Assembly (NCBI RefSeq): GCF_019649055.1
Contig: NW_026570338.1
Span: 350,483-414,482 of the forward strand
DNA: 64,000 nt
Source: Paramacrobiotus metropolitanus
Lineage: Eukaryota; Tardigrada; Eutardigrada; Parachela; Macrobiotidae
Direction: 5' to 3'
Below the pieces are notes generated by a model that saw nothing but the letters and a program-made list of their open reading frames with translations, was not told the DNA's origin and did no database searches. Within the stretch, counting starts at the first letter, position 1; the number at the start of each line of letters is the position of its first letter. The position numbers and the translations under genes were made by a program. This document shows, piece after piece, positions 1 through 12,921 of this stretch.

Positions 1-262
1 CGCGTGTGCGGCACGGTTAAAGGGCCACTAATTGGTCTGAAAACGATCTGATATGGCAGTGCAGCCGGCCGGGGTGGGTGTGTGGGCCGGGCTGCTCTCT
101 CTCCGCTCCGTGCCGTACAGATCTACAGTATAGGGCCGGCGGGTGCGGCCTAGTGTGTGGCCGATGGAGGGGAATTAGTTTTTAGTCGTTTTGACAGAAA
201 ATACCGGAAGTTTGCCGTTGATGAGAAGTGCAGCCAGTGGAGACCAGTGCATGCGCCCGTTG

Positions 263-315
263 CGAGAGGGAGCGCGCGAGAAGGAGAGACCGAGAGAGAG
301 GGAGAGAGAGAGAGT
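263..315. repeat. GA-rich microsatellite
   Basis: An interrupted (GA)n purine run. It makes the overlapping frames on both strands look open, but there is no other sign of coding. Confidence 0.8.
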
Positions 316-3300
316 CAAGACAAAAGTGTGGCGTTGAGAAGAAGCCATTTTTTATCGAGCTGTCGATATAGGCAAATCGTTGAGCAATCGTGCCAACACA
401 CACTGTGCGCTGTGCACACATGTACAGACGACGCGCCCAGCACATGCACACCCAGCCGGGTATAAGTGGATGAAAAAATTGTGGAATATTGCCATTGATA
501 GGCGGCTCTCTCCGGCCTCCTATAGTAGCTGTATACAGCCCGTATTCGCCGGGCCACAAAAGCCCGTCGTCTTGGCCGCTAATTCCCGGAGGAACATTAA
601 ACTGCCATCCACGCCGCTTCGCCTGTATGTATATATCGGGCTGATTTTCCCTTTAACATATATTGCCGGGTCCACGGCCGAATCGGCTGTAATACAGTCG
701 CCCTGGATGGCGGGGATGATGTGATCAGGAAGCCGCCTGGGACGCCCGGCCGCAACACCTTTACACCACCACGACAATGCGCCCATCATAACGGGATAAT
801 TGCCCCGCCAACCCCGGCACGGGCGGCGGCCTGGTGGTGTCTCGCTGTGCCCGCGAAACGTGCTGCACAATGGGCCGGGGTTGATAGAATAAACACGCCG
901 TTAATCGGGGAACAGTGGCGGATTTATTTAAACATGTATTTCCGATCGGTGCAGTTGTTGCCAGTCAACGTCAACAAAATTATTGATGTGGAGTGAAAAT
1001 CTTCCCACAACCCAACACCTCAGGGAAAAATTCATTTTACTAAAAATTCTGCTGGTATTTTTACCGGGAAAACAAATCCTGAAGAAAATTTATAAAATTC
1101 TGTACTGGAAAAAATTAATATATATTAAACAATTTTTGCTGAAAGTTTTGTCACACCCAATCAATAAACGCGTAAACCAACGTTCGCAACAATGCACGAA
1201 GCGTGGGAACACGCGCGGGATTTTCACCGTAACAGCGCATCGTTAAGCCGGGGCCGGGGATTGGACGTGTGATAGAGCTGTGCGGGCTTAGCGCGAAGGA
1301 TGAGCGAAAAGTGATTAGGCCGCGCGCCAGCACAGGGCCCCGCAGCTTAATGGCACGTGTAGCCGAGAATTGCCTGACAAGCCGGCACTGCTATCCCCAC
1401 TGCCAAACTATACCACAGCCAAAATACAACAATTGCCTGGGCTGCGGTTAACCGCGCTGTTCTACTGCACACAAAAAAACACACAGACCGCGTCTTGACG
1501 CTGCGCTTCGTTGGGGTCCAAATTTAATTAGTCACTAAATTTCCTCGCGAAAGGCGCGCGCGCACGACACGGCCGACAGTGGAAAAAATCAATGCCGGCA
1601 TTGGATTAGCTTTTTTACTCTCCATGTACACGAATAACACGCTGGTGCATTTCCGGGCTAGTGCCGGCCGGGGAAAAGGTTAATCAGGTGACGGCCGACA
1701 GCGGCCCCCGGATGACACACAGCCTACAGGCACTTACCACACAAGACGTCTCCTGAAGTTTCCGGTTGTAGGGACGGACAAATGGGCTGCAATCACAGAG
1801 AGAACAGCGGATTAGTAGCATAGGATTTACCGCTGCTGTAACCAATCACATGATCAACACACACACATACACATCCGCCGCGGCGAGATCGAATTACACC
1901 GGTGCGCCGCTAATTGGCCGTGCGGCTGGTAAGGGTACACCGGCCGCACGGAAATACGCACGGCGGGACGTCGCGTTCAACGATGCCGGCGCACGCTACC
2001 GTTCCATTATTCTACTGTGACGAAATTGTTATATTGTAATGATAATTGTTCTAGGTTGTGGATGATACAGGGGCTTCGACTGTCCGCGGATTAAGAGCCT
2101 CACTAGCAGGCGCATCGGGCTAATCGAGCCTGGCGTCGTAAAACGACTCGCATAATCTGTCCCCGCGCGATAAAAGACCGTTTAGAAAATACGGTGTCAT
2201 CGCGTCTGTGTGTGTATGTGTAAGGTCTTTCATGGCCGACCACGTGTTTGGCGCATCTCCAAGTCAAGTGTTTTTCCCCGGCACCGAATTACCGCTCTGT
2301 CATCGTGTGTGCCACCTTCGCGGAAAAAATGCCGGGGCGCACCGAAACCGGCACGTTTTCTTCAGTATACCAATTCTGTCCGCGGGTAATTTGATGCCTC
2401 CCGAGAGAGAACACTTAGAAATTGTCTCTCCTATAATACCCTCCCCGACATCCGTCTGCTGCTGATAACACAGAAGAAAAAACCATTCTCCACGTGTGTG
2501 CAATTTTGGCGTAGACTTATTTGTGCAGGAAGCACACGTATCGATTTTGTTCCTGACTGGTATAGCGCAAAATACGTTTTCTCATTTTTTACTCATCCGA
2601 ACCCAAAGGGTTTCCAACATTAGCGCGAAACTTCACAATGGAGAAAAAAACATGCCTGGTAATTTGTCGTACATGGACGGAACGCGGGTGTGAGGAGAAT
2701 ATCGAAGAGTGTGTGCTGCGACTGTGCAGCGGCAGCCGGGGCTAATCCACGTGATTTGCCGTTTTCCCACTTGTAGCCCTGGGTTATGACGCTGCCAGAC
2801 AGACTCGCTGTTGGCTTGTATGCGCTGAATGCGCGCCCTGACGACGCGTACTATCAAGGGATGCATATGCGATTAGCCAGCAATTACCGGTCAAGATCTT
2901 CATTGCCGGTCTGCTGCATTATGATAATGCCAGGCGGCCGCGTGGCGCCCGCACCAATCCGCTACCTTATCCCCCCGTACAAAAACCGCACAAAAAATGT
3001 TTTGTCCAATTTGTTGAGTTAATCGATTTTCTCTCCCTTTCAACGCGCGCCTGTGTTATTGTCGACCCGAGCTCGGTAAATTTACCCAGGATTATAATCG
3101 AGTCAAATGTGTCTGGCGCGCGCGCGCCGTCGCCGGCGTCGCACCGGTGGTAAACATAGCCGGACAGTCTGTGTATTACCTCAACTGACGCCACAGGTAG
3201 CTTTGAATAGGAATAGGCAGGGCCTCCAGATCATTGTCCTGTTTGTGGTGCGCGTCATTCTTCCGTTTGGGCATACTGTTGTCGGAGCGAGCGGGCACAA

Positions 3301-3347
3301 TACGGCAATGCTGTTGGCGGGATCAGACGTCTCTCAGCGTATCCCGC

Positions 3348-3380
3348 ACAACAACAACAACAACACAACACGACGACGAC
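3348..3380. repeat. AAC/ACG triplet microsatellite
   Basis: Short (AAC)n run passing into ACG triplets within non-coding sequence. Confidence 0.7.
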
Positions 3381-3726
3381 CGGGACGTGCAACAACGACT
3401 GCGGCTGTTGCTGGCAAGTAATCCGCGTCACGGGCAATTCCACCGACATAACCCCAACACGTTAACCACCAGCACATTATTAGGCACCCCCCTTAATTAA
3501 TTCCGCGGCCGGTGCCTTAACGGCGCTGCATGATAATCATATTTGCGGATAACTGATCAAGGCAGTAAAATCATCAGATATAAATCCCAATTAGATATCG
3601 CGATAACGCCGTAGCTTGATGTGTTCCTGTAAAGATAGAGAATATGTGTGGGCCGCAATTGAGTTTAGATTGTACAGTGTATGCGGCTAAAAACCAGGCA
3701 GCCAGAAACAAACGCACGAGCGACAT

Positions 3727-3882
3727 GCACACACACACATCCACACACATACACAACTCAAGAACGGAGAGGAGAGAGTGTGCAGTTAAAGTTTTCCCGA
3801 TGACAGCCGAACCCGGGCCGCCGCGTGCAGCACACTATCAGCCGCAATACACACTCTACAGTCACATACACACTCACACGCA
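3727..3882. repeat. CA microsatellite cluster
   Basis: Two interrupted (CA)n tracts, about 3727-3755 and 3848-3882. Shorter CA/TG runs also lie at about 1855-1875, 4197-4209 and 4219-4234. Confidence 0.75.
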
Positions 3883-4425
3883 TAGACAGAAAACGGGGCT
3901 CTGATGATAATCGTAACAAACACACACTAGACAATTCTCTCCCCAACTTACACGGCCTCACCCCATGCCAGGCCGTCTCACCGCGATGACCAGGAGAGGG
4001 AGAGAGAGACGCGAAAGCAGGCAAAAAAACCGCCCCGTGTCAGCAAGGGTACAGGCGTCTGATAGATATCGGTGGCTGGCGTAAAAAGGCGTCGAGGATG
4101 ATATTTCCGGTGAGTAAGCATTAAATTTCCCCAGCCAGGGCAGGATACGCGCTCCCAGAGGTAAAACGTGTGCACTGCACCCCGGCTTTGACAATGGGCC
4201 ACACACATACGACGCGGATGTGTATGTGTGTGTGGATTATAATCCGATACAAATGTAACGCGCGCTGCGCAGTTCCATATAATATACGTTGTATTAACGG
4301 TCTAAAATATGATATCCCTCATTTGAGCCATATCAGCGCTCAAACCGACACACATCCGGTTGTGTAGCGCGCGGGATCTGATTAACATTTTCTTCGGCAG
4401 CATGTGTGTATATATATATCAACAA

Positions 4426-4477
4426 GGGAGAGAAAAGGGAAGAGGAGAGAGAGAGATAGGGATAAGAGACAGACAGG
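4426..4477. repeat. GA-rich microsatellite
   Basis: Purine-only GA/GGGA run. A similar tract follows at 4760-4810 and a shorter one at 5707-5728; a short CTG repeat lies between about 4580 and 4640. Confidence 0.75.
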
Positions 4478-4759
4478 TAACGGATTGCAGCGAGCGCTCC
4501 TGCCGAATGGATTTAAGGGGATTGTGGAATAAAGAGCGGGGCTCAAGGAAGAAGAGGATCGGCGTGTGTATATGCTGGGGATGCGCTGCTGCTGCTGTAT
4601 AACGTGCATTTGTGTGCCTGCTTGTGTTGTGCTGCTGCTGCTCTCGCAGTGTGTGTATAAGGTTGATCAGTTGGAATGCAATGGAGAAGGAAGGGGAGAT
4701 GCGGCATAATATCCGGAGTTAGGCCGGGTTCTGTATGGGCCCGCTTGCCACGCAGGGCT

Positions 4760-4810
4760 GAAGAGAGAGCGAGAGAGAGGGAGGGAGAGAGAGACAGGAA
4801 GAGAGAGAAG
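4760..4810. repeat. GA-rich microsatellite
   Basis: Interrupted (GA)n purine run, the longest of the GA tracts in the first 6 kb. Confidence 0.8.
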
Positions 4811-7307
4811 CGTGCGTTGAACAGGGACGCACACAGGCAGTACCAACTTTTTGCCCATCCGGCTAGTTGTGCGTCGAGGGCCATGCGTTGGGTCCAAACA
4901 GAATTAGAATTTGTTGCCGTTTTGAGAGCGCTTCCGGGTTTGCACTATATGCAGCTCATATAGATACAGATGTGGTGAAAAGCTTATTTCCTGCATTACA
5001 GTATAAGCCGGTTGCCAAATAAGAAAATGTCACTTAATTTTTTCCAGCGCCCGTAATCCTGCGAGGTCACTGATTTGTGAGGTATTTGATTTGCTAGCTT
5101 TTAGCGAATACTATAAGGTGGATGGACATTTGTTATAGTGTTCTGTTAAAAAAATTCTTTTGGATAAAACAATTGGCTTAATTTTATAATAAACAGATAA
5201 GCATTGCCGAATTTGCTGGGTATAAGTCGTTCGTGGTAAAACGCTGTGACACGGGAACTGGAAGAGGGTCCAAAATCTTTTCATTTCCAAAACGAGTGAC
5301 TGCCGTGTACATAGAAATTAAGCAGTTTCCGAAGGTGCATCTTTTATTTTCCTTTTAGAACAACACTGGTCAGTGTAAGGCGGAGACGTAGCCTGTTTAT
5401 AAAATAACTTGCATTAATATGAATTATTCTACAACATGTTTTATAAATGTTGTTGTTATTGTGTTTAGGCTAACTGGAATGCAGCCTTACTGTCATTCCC
5501 CGATTTTAGCGACTTGCATGACACGCCTTTTAAAAGTCGAATAACAAATCGCGTAACATGTACATGTGAAAAATTCAGATCATTAGGACAGAAGACCCTT
5601 TTGACAGATGCCCACAACGCCACTGCCTAGACCAAGGCCGGGCTCAATGGGATATAGAGATGGATTGGCTGGCTACATGGTGCTGTTGTTTTACAAGGGA
5701 AGGCGCGAAAGAGAGAGCGAGAGAGAACGCCGGCACAGTTATAATAGCCCCACAGCCAGGCCGGCCCTGTACGCCAGTAAGTACTCAACATAAACACGCG
5801 ACGCGCCTCTCCAACAACAGCGCCCACTGCTGCTGACTGCTCCTGCCGAACATACCCATCTACATCTACACACACAGTGCGCAAGGGGGATGATGGAGCG
5901 GAAGGCAGTGAAGAACATGCCACACAGGGAATCTGTCAGCACGTATATAGCCCCTGCAACAGCACATGCGTCCGCACCATTCCCGCCCCGGCTAACTGAC
6001 GAGATGGCGCGCAATCGTGGTATTCGACGGATTGCGCGGTTGGTATTTTTGCACTTTCCCGGCAGATTTCGTGGCCAACGCCCAGCGATTTTAATACACA
6101 TGCTTGACCTTTTGCCTGTATATGTATATCCGCCCGGATATGGGTTGGTTCTGGTTTGTCTTTGCTGTGTTTGGCCGAGATTCTATTACTTAATTACGGG
6201 AAGGACTTATTAATGCGTGCAATGGATGGAAATCATGAAATTGATATTTATTGGGAAAAGTAATTACAAGGCGATAGGTCACCGTTGCATAATTAATGGC
6301 CTCCCTGCGTGTGTGCGTCGCACGTCGATGCTCCGTGTAACGTGAATTTAAGAATTCCAGAAAATTCGAACGGATCAATAACAGAATGAAGTTTCATCGC
6401 GCGAATCAGAAACAGTACTTTTGTTATCGTGCGTTGCTTGTCAGTGCTAAACTTATAAACAAAGTTGAAAAGCCTAAAGAAAAACATATAAAAATAATAA
6501 TAATGTACGTAGGTACGGTCTCTTCTCACGCCCACTGGGACAGATTCATGAATTTTATGGGCAATGCTCGTCTTTGTACATATTAAGAATCAATATAAAG
6601 ATTAAAAAATTAAAAATAATGGTTATACCGGTGCTTTATGAATCCATATAAAGCGTCTCGGTTTCTACTGTGTAAAATAAAATTTTTTGATATATAGATG
6701 TGCGCACAATTGTTGCACTGGTTTTTGTAAATATATAAAAAATCTTTAACAAACTATGGTAAAAGAAAATCTTGATTCGCCGGCTTTTTTTCTGGTGTTG
6801 TCTCGGTTTCTGCTGCGAAGACTCCGCCAGTCGGTGGGGAATTGATCGATCCGCGGAAAGAGCGTGATAAGTGGCCATATCCCGCGCGCACATCGTCTAC
6901 AGCGTGCATCAATTGCCGGGCGCTACTGTGCTGGTATATCGCTGCGCGCGCCTGTCTGCAACACATACACACGACACACGAGCAGCCCGTGCAGGCGTTG
7001 CTTTCTAGGAGGCATCATTGAGGGATATTATCTTTTCTTCTAGGACCGAACTCGATGCTGATCGCAGCGCAACACTCCGCGGCATCTCGTTATGAGCGCG
7101 TAGGAGCGTATTGAGCACTTCCGCCCGTTGGGCCAGTCGCGCGCCTATAAGTATATATCTTAACATCCAACGCACCGAAATTGTAATTCTTACTCTTTTG
7201 CGCTGAGCAAAATTGCAAATATGCGTATGTGTTACTATGTATGTGTACGGCTTGGATTTGTTCATAGCCCGATTGCTTTACATATAAAAACTTATGTTTA
7301 ATCACTT

Positions 7308-7327
7308 GTTATACAACGTTGTATAAC
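7308..7327. repeat. 20-bp perfect palindrome in a longer stem
   Basis: GTTATACAACGTTGTATAAC is its own reverse complement. The flanks continue the symmetry imperfectly (TTAATCA on the left, TGATTAA on the right), giving a stem covering about 7298-7337. Function unknown. Confidence 0.75.
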
Positions 7328-7833
7328 ATTGATTAAGTGTTTCTGTTATAAATTTTTAATTATTTCTAGTACTAAATTTGTACTTATTCCATGATACTTA
7401 TAATTATTTAGAGCGGTCACTCACGAAAACATTATTTCTGATCGAAATGAATTAAGTTGTCAACAATGATTGTTCTTATTAGTAAATACTTTGTTTATAA
7501 ATTTTAGCGCACAAAATATGCAGATCACCAAAACCTTCTCATATCAAAAGGGAAGGAGAAAGGAATCCTAAGAAATCTCAGAAAACTCCGGCCAGTCGGG
7601 TGACCAATCTACCAATTACACATGAAGTGATAAAGCTCTGCAAAAACTGAAATAATACGAAACAAGTAACAAACAAGTAATACGAAACCAATTTTACTGC
7701 AAATTATATTCCGAAATTGCAGCTGTTTCTCGCCATGCACTGGCCTCGTGGGCTGTTCTTTGGCAATCCCTCGACTCTCGAGCGCCTCCAGGTCTACAGG
7801 ATACCTTAAGGTAATTTCACTGCATGTTGACAG

Positions 7834-8371
7834 TTACCGTTGCATGATAAGCCAACAACCATGACCGCGACACGAAAGCGTGGGATGGGCAGCCGATAGG
7901 TCGCTGCACAGGGTCACCGGCATTTTACTGGCGGTTGTCCCATTTGAGTAACCGCTAAGCAAAAAGATGCTGCAGGGGTCACCTTCGTGTATGCTAGTGT
8001 ATGCCGATTCCTCCAAGGTGCGTCCAGTCAGCAATTTGTACATTTCGGTTTAGTCAAGCAAATGGTGTTAGTGGCATAATCCGGGGGTGCCGCGTTTGCC
8101 GCGCCTGTTACAATTATGAGTCCCTGACCAGATGTTCCACTTACAAATATCGTATTGTGAGCCACTGGAGCGCAGTACCGGTTGTTGCTTGTTCCATTGG
8201 CCAGCGTGGACAGTTCGCACTGGGATAACCTCGTGCAGCATCCGTGCGTGGTGCTCTGATTTGCGTGGTCACATGAACAACGTCGCACAGATCATGTAAT
8301 TCTATGAAAAAGAAATCAAGAGTATAAAACATACCGAACACAAAAATGAATAATTTTGAGCTTATGGACAA
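7834..8371 (-). pseudogene. possible remnant of a cysteine-rich secreted protein gene
   Basis: On the minus strand two overlapping frames give cysteine- and N-glycosylation-rich translations. The upstream part (8288-8028) has a CC pair, four further spaced cysteines and an NGTS sequon; the downstream part (8043-7834) has an NGT sequon and several more cysteines. A short hydrophobic start (MSISSKLFIFVFG) with a GTATGT donor lies at about 8371. The frames do not join cleanly and one route meets a stop, so this is either decayed or not a gene. I do not recognise a family. Confidence 0.2.
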
Positions 8372-8479
8372 AAGATTTCGGTATGGCTTGCATGTCGGTC
8401 TTGAAACATATGTACATGTAATTACAATAAATTCATGAAACTGACGGATGCTAATGATTACTTAATTTGTGTGTTCGCA

Positions 8480-8620
8480 GATTTTAGATTTTCGGTGAAC
8501 CACAGAACAGTCAGATGGCGAATTTGAACAGCTGTCTACTGATATCAACGGAAGTTGTGGTACTTCGTAGTGAACTGGCTTCAAGTGCGCCTTTTGTGAG
8601 CTGATAGTAAGCAAACTGCT
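8480..8620 (+). repeat. dispersed repeat, copy 1 (copy 2 near 24.93-25.06 kb)
   Basis: Shares an ordered set of words with 24930-25060: a GATGGCGAATTT block followed about 70 bases later by TTCGTAGTGAAMTGGCTTCA. The second block resembles a tRNA A box and recurs in shorter elements elsewhere in the window. Confidence 0.5.
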
Positions 8621-9289
8621 TAAAAGAAATTGATGCGCTCTGGAGTAAGCTGGATGCAAGTTTCACCTGTTATCTTTAATATTTTTTTAAGTCTTTGGTG
8701 AAATACAGACAAATACACCGGAAAAAGCCACTGTGATCGCTCATACCACAATACTGCCAAACGCAGCCGTAAGTGTTATTGTGCCGTTACCGGTTGATAG
8801 CTGAAATGATCATCCGAACGGTTACCGTATCTACTTGAAAGAAGACGCATTATACTGAAGGTCAGCTTGGTTTGTCCGGATTTCAACCACAATTGTTCGA
8901 ATTCTGTGGTTACAAATATTTACGAATATTTCCATTACTCTAAATTTGATTTCCGTGATAGCCAAAATGGTGTCGGATTTTGGATAATTTTTTATTTTTT
9001 TATTTTTAGTAATTTTTTATTTTTAGTAATTTTTTATCCTGTTGTACTTACAATACATGCACAGGTTAATACAAACGGTTGCAGCTAACTAGTTCATGGA
9101 GATGCAGATGTTTTCAACTGTATTACACGTGAGAACGGGAGGTGGACATTTTGACTTTAGTACGGCTGCCTTGATCTTACGATGAGGCCGAAGATGGTAG
9201 ACAATTATTCAGATAAAAGGCTGAACGGCAAACGCAAACCGTAAGATAATTTTTGAAATTCTTATAGTCTCCGCCGGACAGATTTTCAG

Positions 9290-10415
9290 CGTTGAGGCGT
9301 TACCGCTACCAAGTGTGGATCCGGCTGGAGGACGGCGCGCAGGCCATCATGCGCGTGAGCCACGCCCTCATCATCGACTACACCCTCCCCTCGCCGCTGA
9401 TCGGCCGCCCGTACGTCGACTGCCCCGACGCGCCCTGGCTGCCGCCGACCTCCATCAAGATCGAGGAAGTGGCCATCAGCCAGGAGGAACAGGTACGCTA
9501 ACGGAACACAGGAATTTACTGGCAAAACGAAATGTCCAAATGGACGTTCGAGGTCGCAGGAATGTTTTTTTAATAGCTCTATTCGATGATCATTCACCGG
9601 TTGACGTAGCGCGGCTTATTTAGAAGCCGTCATATTGAATACTACAAGATACAGCCATTACTATCAACAATAATAGTCTTCGTACTTCGTAGTTTTAATA
9701 GCCCAAGTGGAGACGGTTCTGTACATATTCCGTAATTATATTGCAAATTGTAAAATATTTATGTTCTTGTGGCGGAATAGTTCTTGAAATTCAGGTATTT
9801 TAGATTTAGCATATTAGAACTATTTTAATTCGTATTAATACGAAGACTGTATTCGTATTAACATTACAGTCTGTAATGGTTAAATATCGAGATGTTGTAG
9901 TGGAAAGGCACTCCTTTCGATCGACATGGATCTTTCTCGTGTACTCTAATGCCGTATAAAAAAGAACTTGATGTGTGATTAATTAAAAGCGTTGTTTTGT
10001 TGTTTTTTGTTATTGATCTGTCTGTTTTCTACGACTACGTACCGTTATCGTTTTGATGAAATAACTATTCGAGAAATACACAATGAACTTAAAAAAACTA
10101 GCAATGCGCAGGCGGAACTTTCGCATGATAGTTACGTATTCTTCAACCTACCTACTCACTAGTATGCACCGTACATCCATTTTTATCGTTCCCGAACGTC
10201 AGCATCATTCTAACGCCGACTTCGGTTTTGGCAGTCAAAGAACTCCAACACCCTGGTGGCCGCAACCCAGACGCGCCGCAAGCAGCTGCAGGAGTCGATG
10301 AACAAGGCCCTGCGCGCCCAGGAAGAGCGCAACCAGCACGAACGCGAACGGGTCAAGGTCAGCATGCTGCCGGTGCTCAAGATGGCCGCCATCGAGCCCG
10401 TACCACACCAAGTGG
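9290..10415 (+). pseudogene. displaced copy of two UNC80-like exons
   Basis: Two blocks nearly duplicate adjacent exons of the UNC80-like gene further right. Block A1 (9290-9492) matches exon 27987-28190, including the CAG|GTACGC donor; block B1 (10235-10415) matches exon 28769-28970, including the GTTTTGGCAG acceptor. Protein identity is very high (for example VWIRL-DGAQAIMRVSHAL). A1 is one base shorter at its first codon. B1 loses similarity just after the MAAIEPVPHQV motif and soon hits a stop. The copy lies upstream of exons that should precede it in the protein, so it cannot be spliced in order. I read it as a partial segmental duplication. Confidence 0.8.
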
Positions 10416-10497
10416 TTTTTATGGTAACAAATTCGTGACGGCTAATAATTCTCACGGTTTATTATTATGGGAACTTCTTTCCATGGCTATTTATAAT

Positions 10498-11176
10498 TAT
10501 ATGAATACTGATTACAGTATCTGTGCCAGGACTTCGGCTCTGTCCTTTGAGGCGAAGGATCTCGGCTTCTACTTCACCAATTTTGTTGCTTTAAAGTACA
10601 TTAAAATTCTCTAGGTGTAGCGGTGGATCCAAGAATGCTGACTTTTTGCCAAAATCATTTGTCTGGGTCCAGTTGTCAATCATAAGCTTGTTACCATGGA
10701 CGCGATAAGAAATACACACTGTTCTAACACAACTTGACCCAGAACAGTAGAAATATCTGAGCTGCTACTTAACAATAAGTACAAGTACAATACACAGTAA
10801 AAAATTAATGTAACTTAACACGTTAGTCATAATCACGTCAGACATCATTGCAAGTTATGTACTGTATGTACAAGTAAACAGTCAAATCAAAATGCAATAC
10901 ACAAATTAATAGAAAAGACACGAAAACTACAACATAAAAATTTCGTTTAGTTTCCCTTCCATCGAGCCTAGCACTGACGCCGCATTTCCCCGTTGAAAGT
11001 AAACAGTCCGTGTTTCCGGTTTTATGTAAAGTGTATCATAATATAGATATTACTAAACATACGTACGGGTTTATTAATATTATATGACAGTCTGCAAGCG
11101 ACCGCAAATCAACACACCCTTGGAGCTACTTATTTTTTAATAGTCATCGGCCAATATTCATCCGTGCTGGGCTTGT
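10498..11176 (+). repeat. long direct repeat, left copy
   Basis: About 680 bp repeated, with small indels, at 12922-13497. Both copies start near TATATGAATACTGATTA, share a block around CTTGTTACCATGGACGCGATAAG, and end at CCAATATTCATCCGTGCTGGGCTTGT. They flank about 1.7 kb. No protein is visible inside. It may be the ends of a decayed mobile element. Confidence 0.75.
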
Positions 11177-11937
11177 TATATGAATACTATACATCTCTTG
11201 CAGGTTTTCTGCCTCTCCTCTTTGTTCGCTATGATCTCAGCTCCCACTCATCCAATTTTCTCGCTTTAAAATGTTCTGGAAACCGCTCGGTCTGGCGGGT
11301 GATCTAAGACTAATCATTGTTTGCTATATGCAAAACCTCAAGCCCAGTGGTCACTCGAAAGCTTGTTACCATGGAGGCCATAGGGCTAACATGGGCTAGT
11401 CTGTTACCACGATCACATTACACTGTACTTACTCAATCAGCTAAAACATGAAACAGCTTTGGCTGCGCCTCTGCGTTTCCTATGTTCCGTGGGCTGTCTG
11501 AACGACACTTCGTTGGCTACACTTCGTTGGCTACAGTTGCTATTACAGTTTCGCGAGTTTAGCAGAATAAACAGAAAAACAGCAGCCGAGCCACAAAACG
11601 ACACAAACTCTATCAACAAAGGTCATCAATCTAAGAACTGAACATTAGTAGATACTGGACTGATAGACCCCGTTTGCTAAAGTAATAACCGACAATGACA
11701 GCAAGCGTCCACAGGTTGGCTAATCACTAAGCCAAACGATAAGAAAAGGAAAAATTTAGCTGATACAACCGCAGACCGCAAAGCATTCCCTGTCATTTGT
11801 TAAATCCGATAAACTGAACAAAATCTGTTTTCTTATACAAAAACCAACTGTTTTCAAACAAAAAAAATAATTGTTACTGCTTTCTCGAAAACGCTTCAAC
11901 GTATGAATTTTAAACTAATTTATTTGCCCAGTCGTAA

Positions 11938-12560
11938 GCCAATATTCATCCGTGCTCATCTTGTTAACTACATCCGTAACAACCGTGACAGAGTAAGGTT
12001 AAAAAACCTATGTTTGGGAGAACGGGTAGGCCGATTTCAACGCGGTCAAGTTCGCCAGAACCGCTGCAACGCCCCGGTGGATGTTACGCTATTACCGAGA
12101 CGATGCGCCTCGAGGGGAAAAAAGGGGACCGGAAAGGAAAGTTGTTACCATGGGCCTCCATAGACATACATGGACAAGTTGTTCCCATGTGCGTAAATGA
12201 CACAACACGCCTCGGCCAGCGGCCTCGATGCGAACAAAAACAAAATTAATTAATCACCAAAAGCCGACGCAGATAAATTTGGTTACGGATGTAGTCCTCC
12301 GTAAACTGGTTACCTACATCCGTAACATCTTATACACGAGTATGCTTTGTTCCGCATGATTGGCCGAACGGCTGGGCCGATTTTCACGCAGAAAAGTGCG
12401 TTAGAATCGTTGCAACGACGCCGGTAATGTTACTCTATTGCTTAATCGATGCGCCCCAACGGGTAAACAGAGGCCCCCAAAAAGAAATTGTTGCCATGGG
12501 CCCCGATAGACGGGCGTGGGCTATTAATAATTCTTACAGTTTGTAATAATTTGTACAGAC
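11938..12560 (+). repeat. two diverged tandem units with a TTGTTACCATGG motif
   Basis: Units at about 11938-12230 and 12290-12560 share, in order, CTACATCCGTAACA, GGCCGATTT, a GTTGCAACG-like block, CGATGCGCC and TTGTTRCCATGG followed by a gATAGACa/g block. The same motif occurs in the flanking direct repeats (about 10690 and 13110) and at 11363. No coding potential is seen. Confidence 0.55.
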
Positions 12561-12689
12561 AGAGGCAGCCCGCGGCCTTCGGCATCGCTTCGGCAAACAA
12601 AATAAAAAATCGTAAAATCAGGGCAAAATAATTAAAGTAATCAAGCTGGCATTAGCGCAATCTGTATTTTTGCTTTGTTTCAGCTTCCT

Positions 12690-12795
12690 TCGGTTTTCTA
12701 CGTTTCTTACGTTTCGTTGGTTTCTTAAATTTCTTAGATTTCTTAGGTTTCTTAGGTCCTTAGGTTTCTTAGGTTATTCTTTCTTACGTTTTTTA
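12690..12795 (+). repeat. degenerate TTTCTTAGG minisatellite
   Basis: About ten imperfect 9-10 bp units (TTTCTTACG, TTTCTTAAA, TTTCTTAGG and similar). Similar scattered CGGTTTTCTTAGG words appear near 57.6-58.0 kb. Confidence 0.7.
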
Positions 12796-12921
12796 GGCTT
12801 TTTACAATTCTTGCGCTTATAAAATTTTTTGAGTACAGAAGATTCTTATGTTTCTTTAAATAAAAATTTTCGAAACTTATGTACGCCACGACAAGTCGTA
12901 CAGATGTAGATCCCGTAAACT

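Larger units (their letters stand above)
1..7290. other. GC-rich non-coding region with many microsatellites
   Basis: No exon of any family I recognise is visible on either strand. The stretch is rich in GCCGG/CCGGC words and holds purine (GA) and CA/TG runs, which explain most of its open frames: these are low-complexity Ser/Arg/Glu/His/Thr translations. Base composition changes to AT-rich at about 7 kb. It may be the upstream or intronic control DNA of a gene to the left; this is inference only. Confidence 0.5.

Noticed and set aside
157-724. Overlapping frames on both strands at the left end
   Set aside because: They owe their openness to GA-rich and GC-rich DNA; the translations are low-complexity and match no family.
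4360-4963. Several frames over GA microsatellites
   Set aside because: Arg/Glu or Ser/Leu runs translated from (GA)n; no splice or start context.
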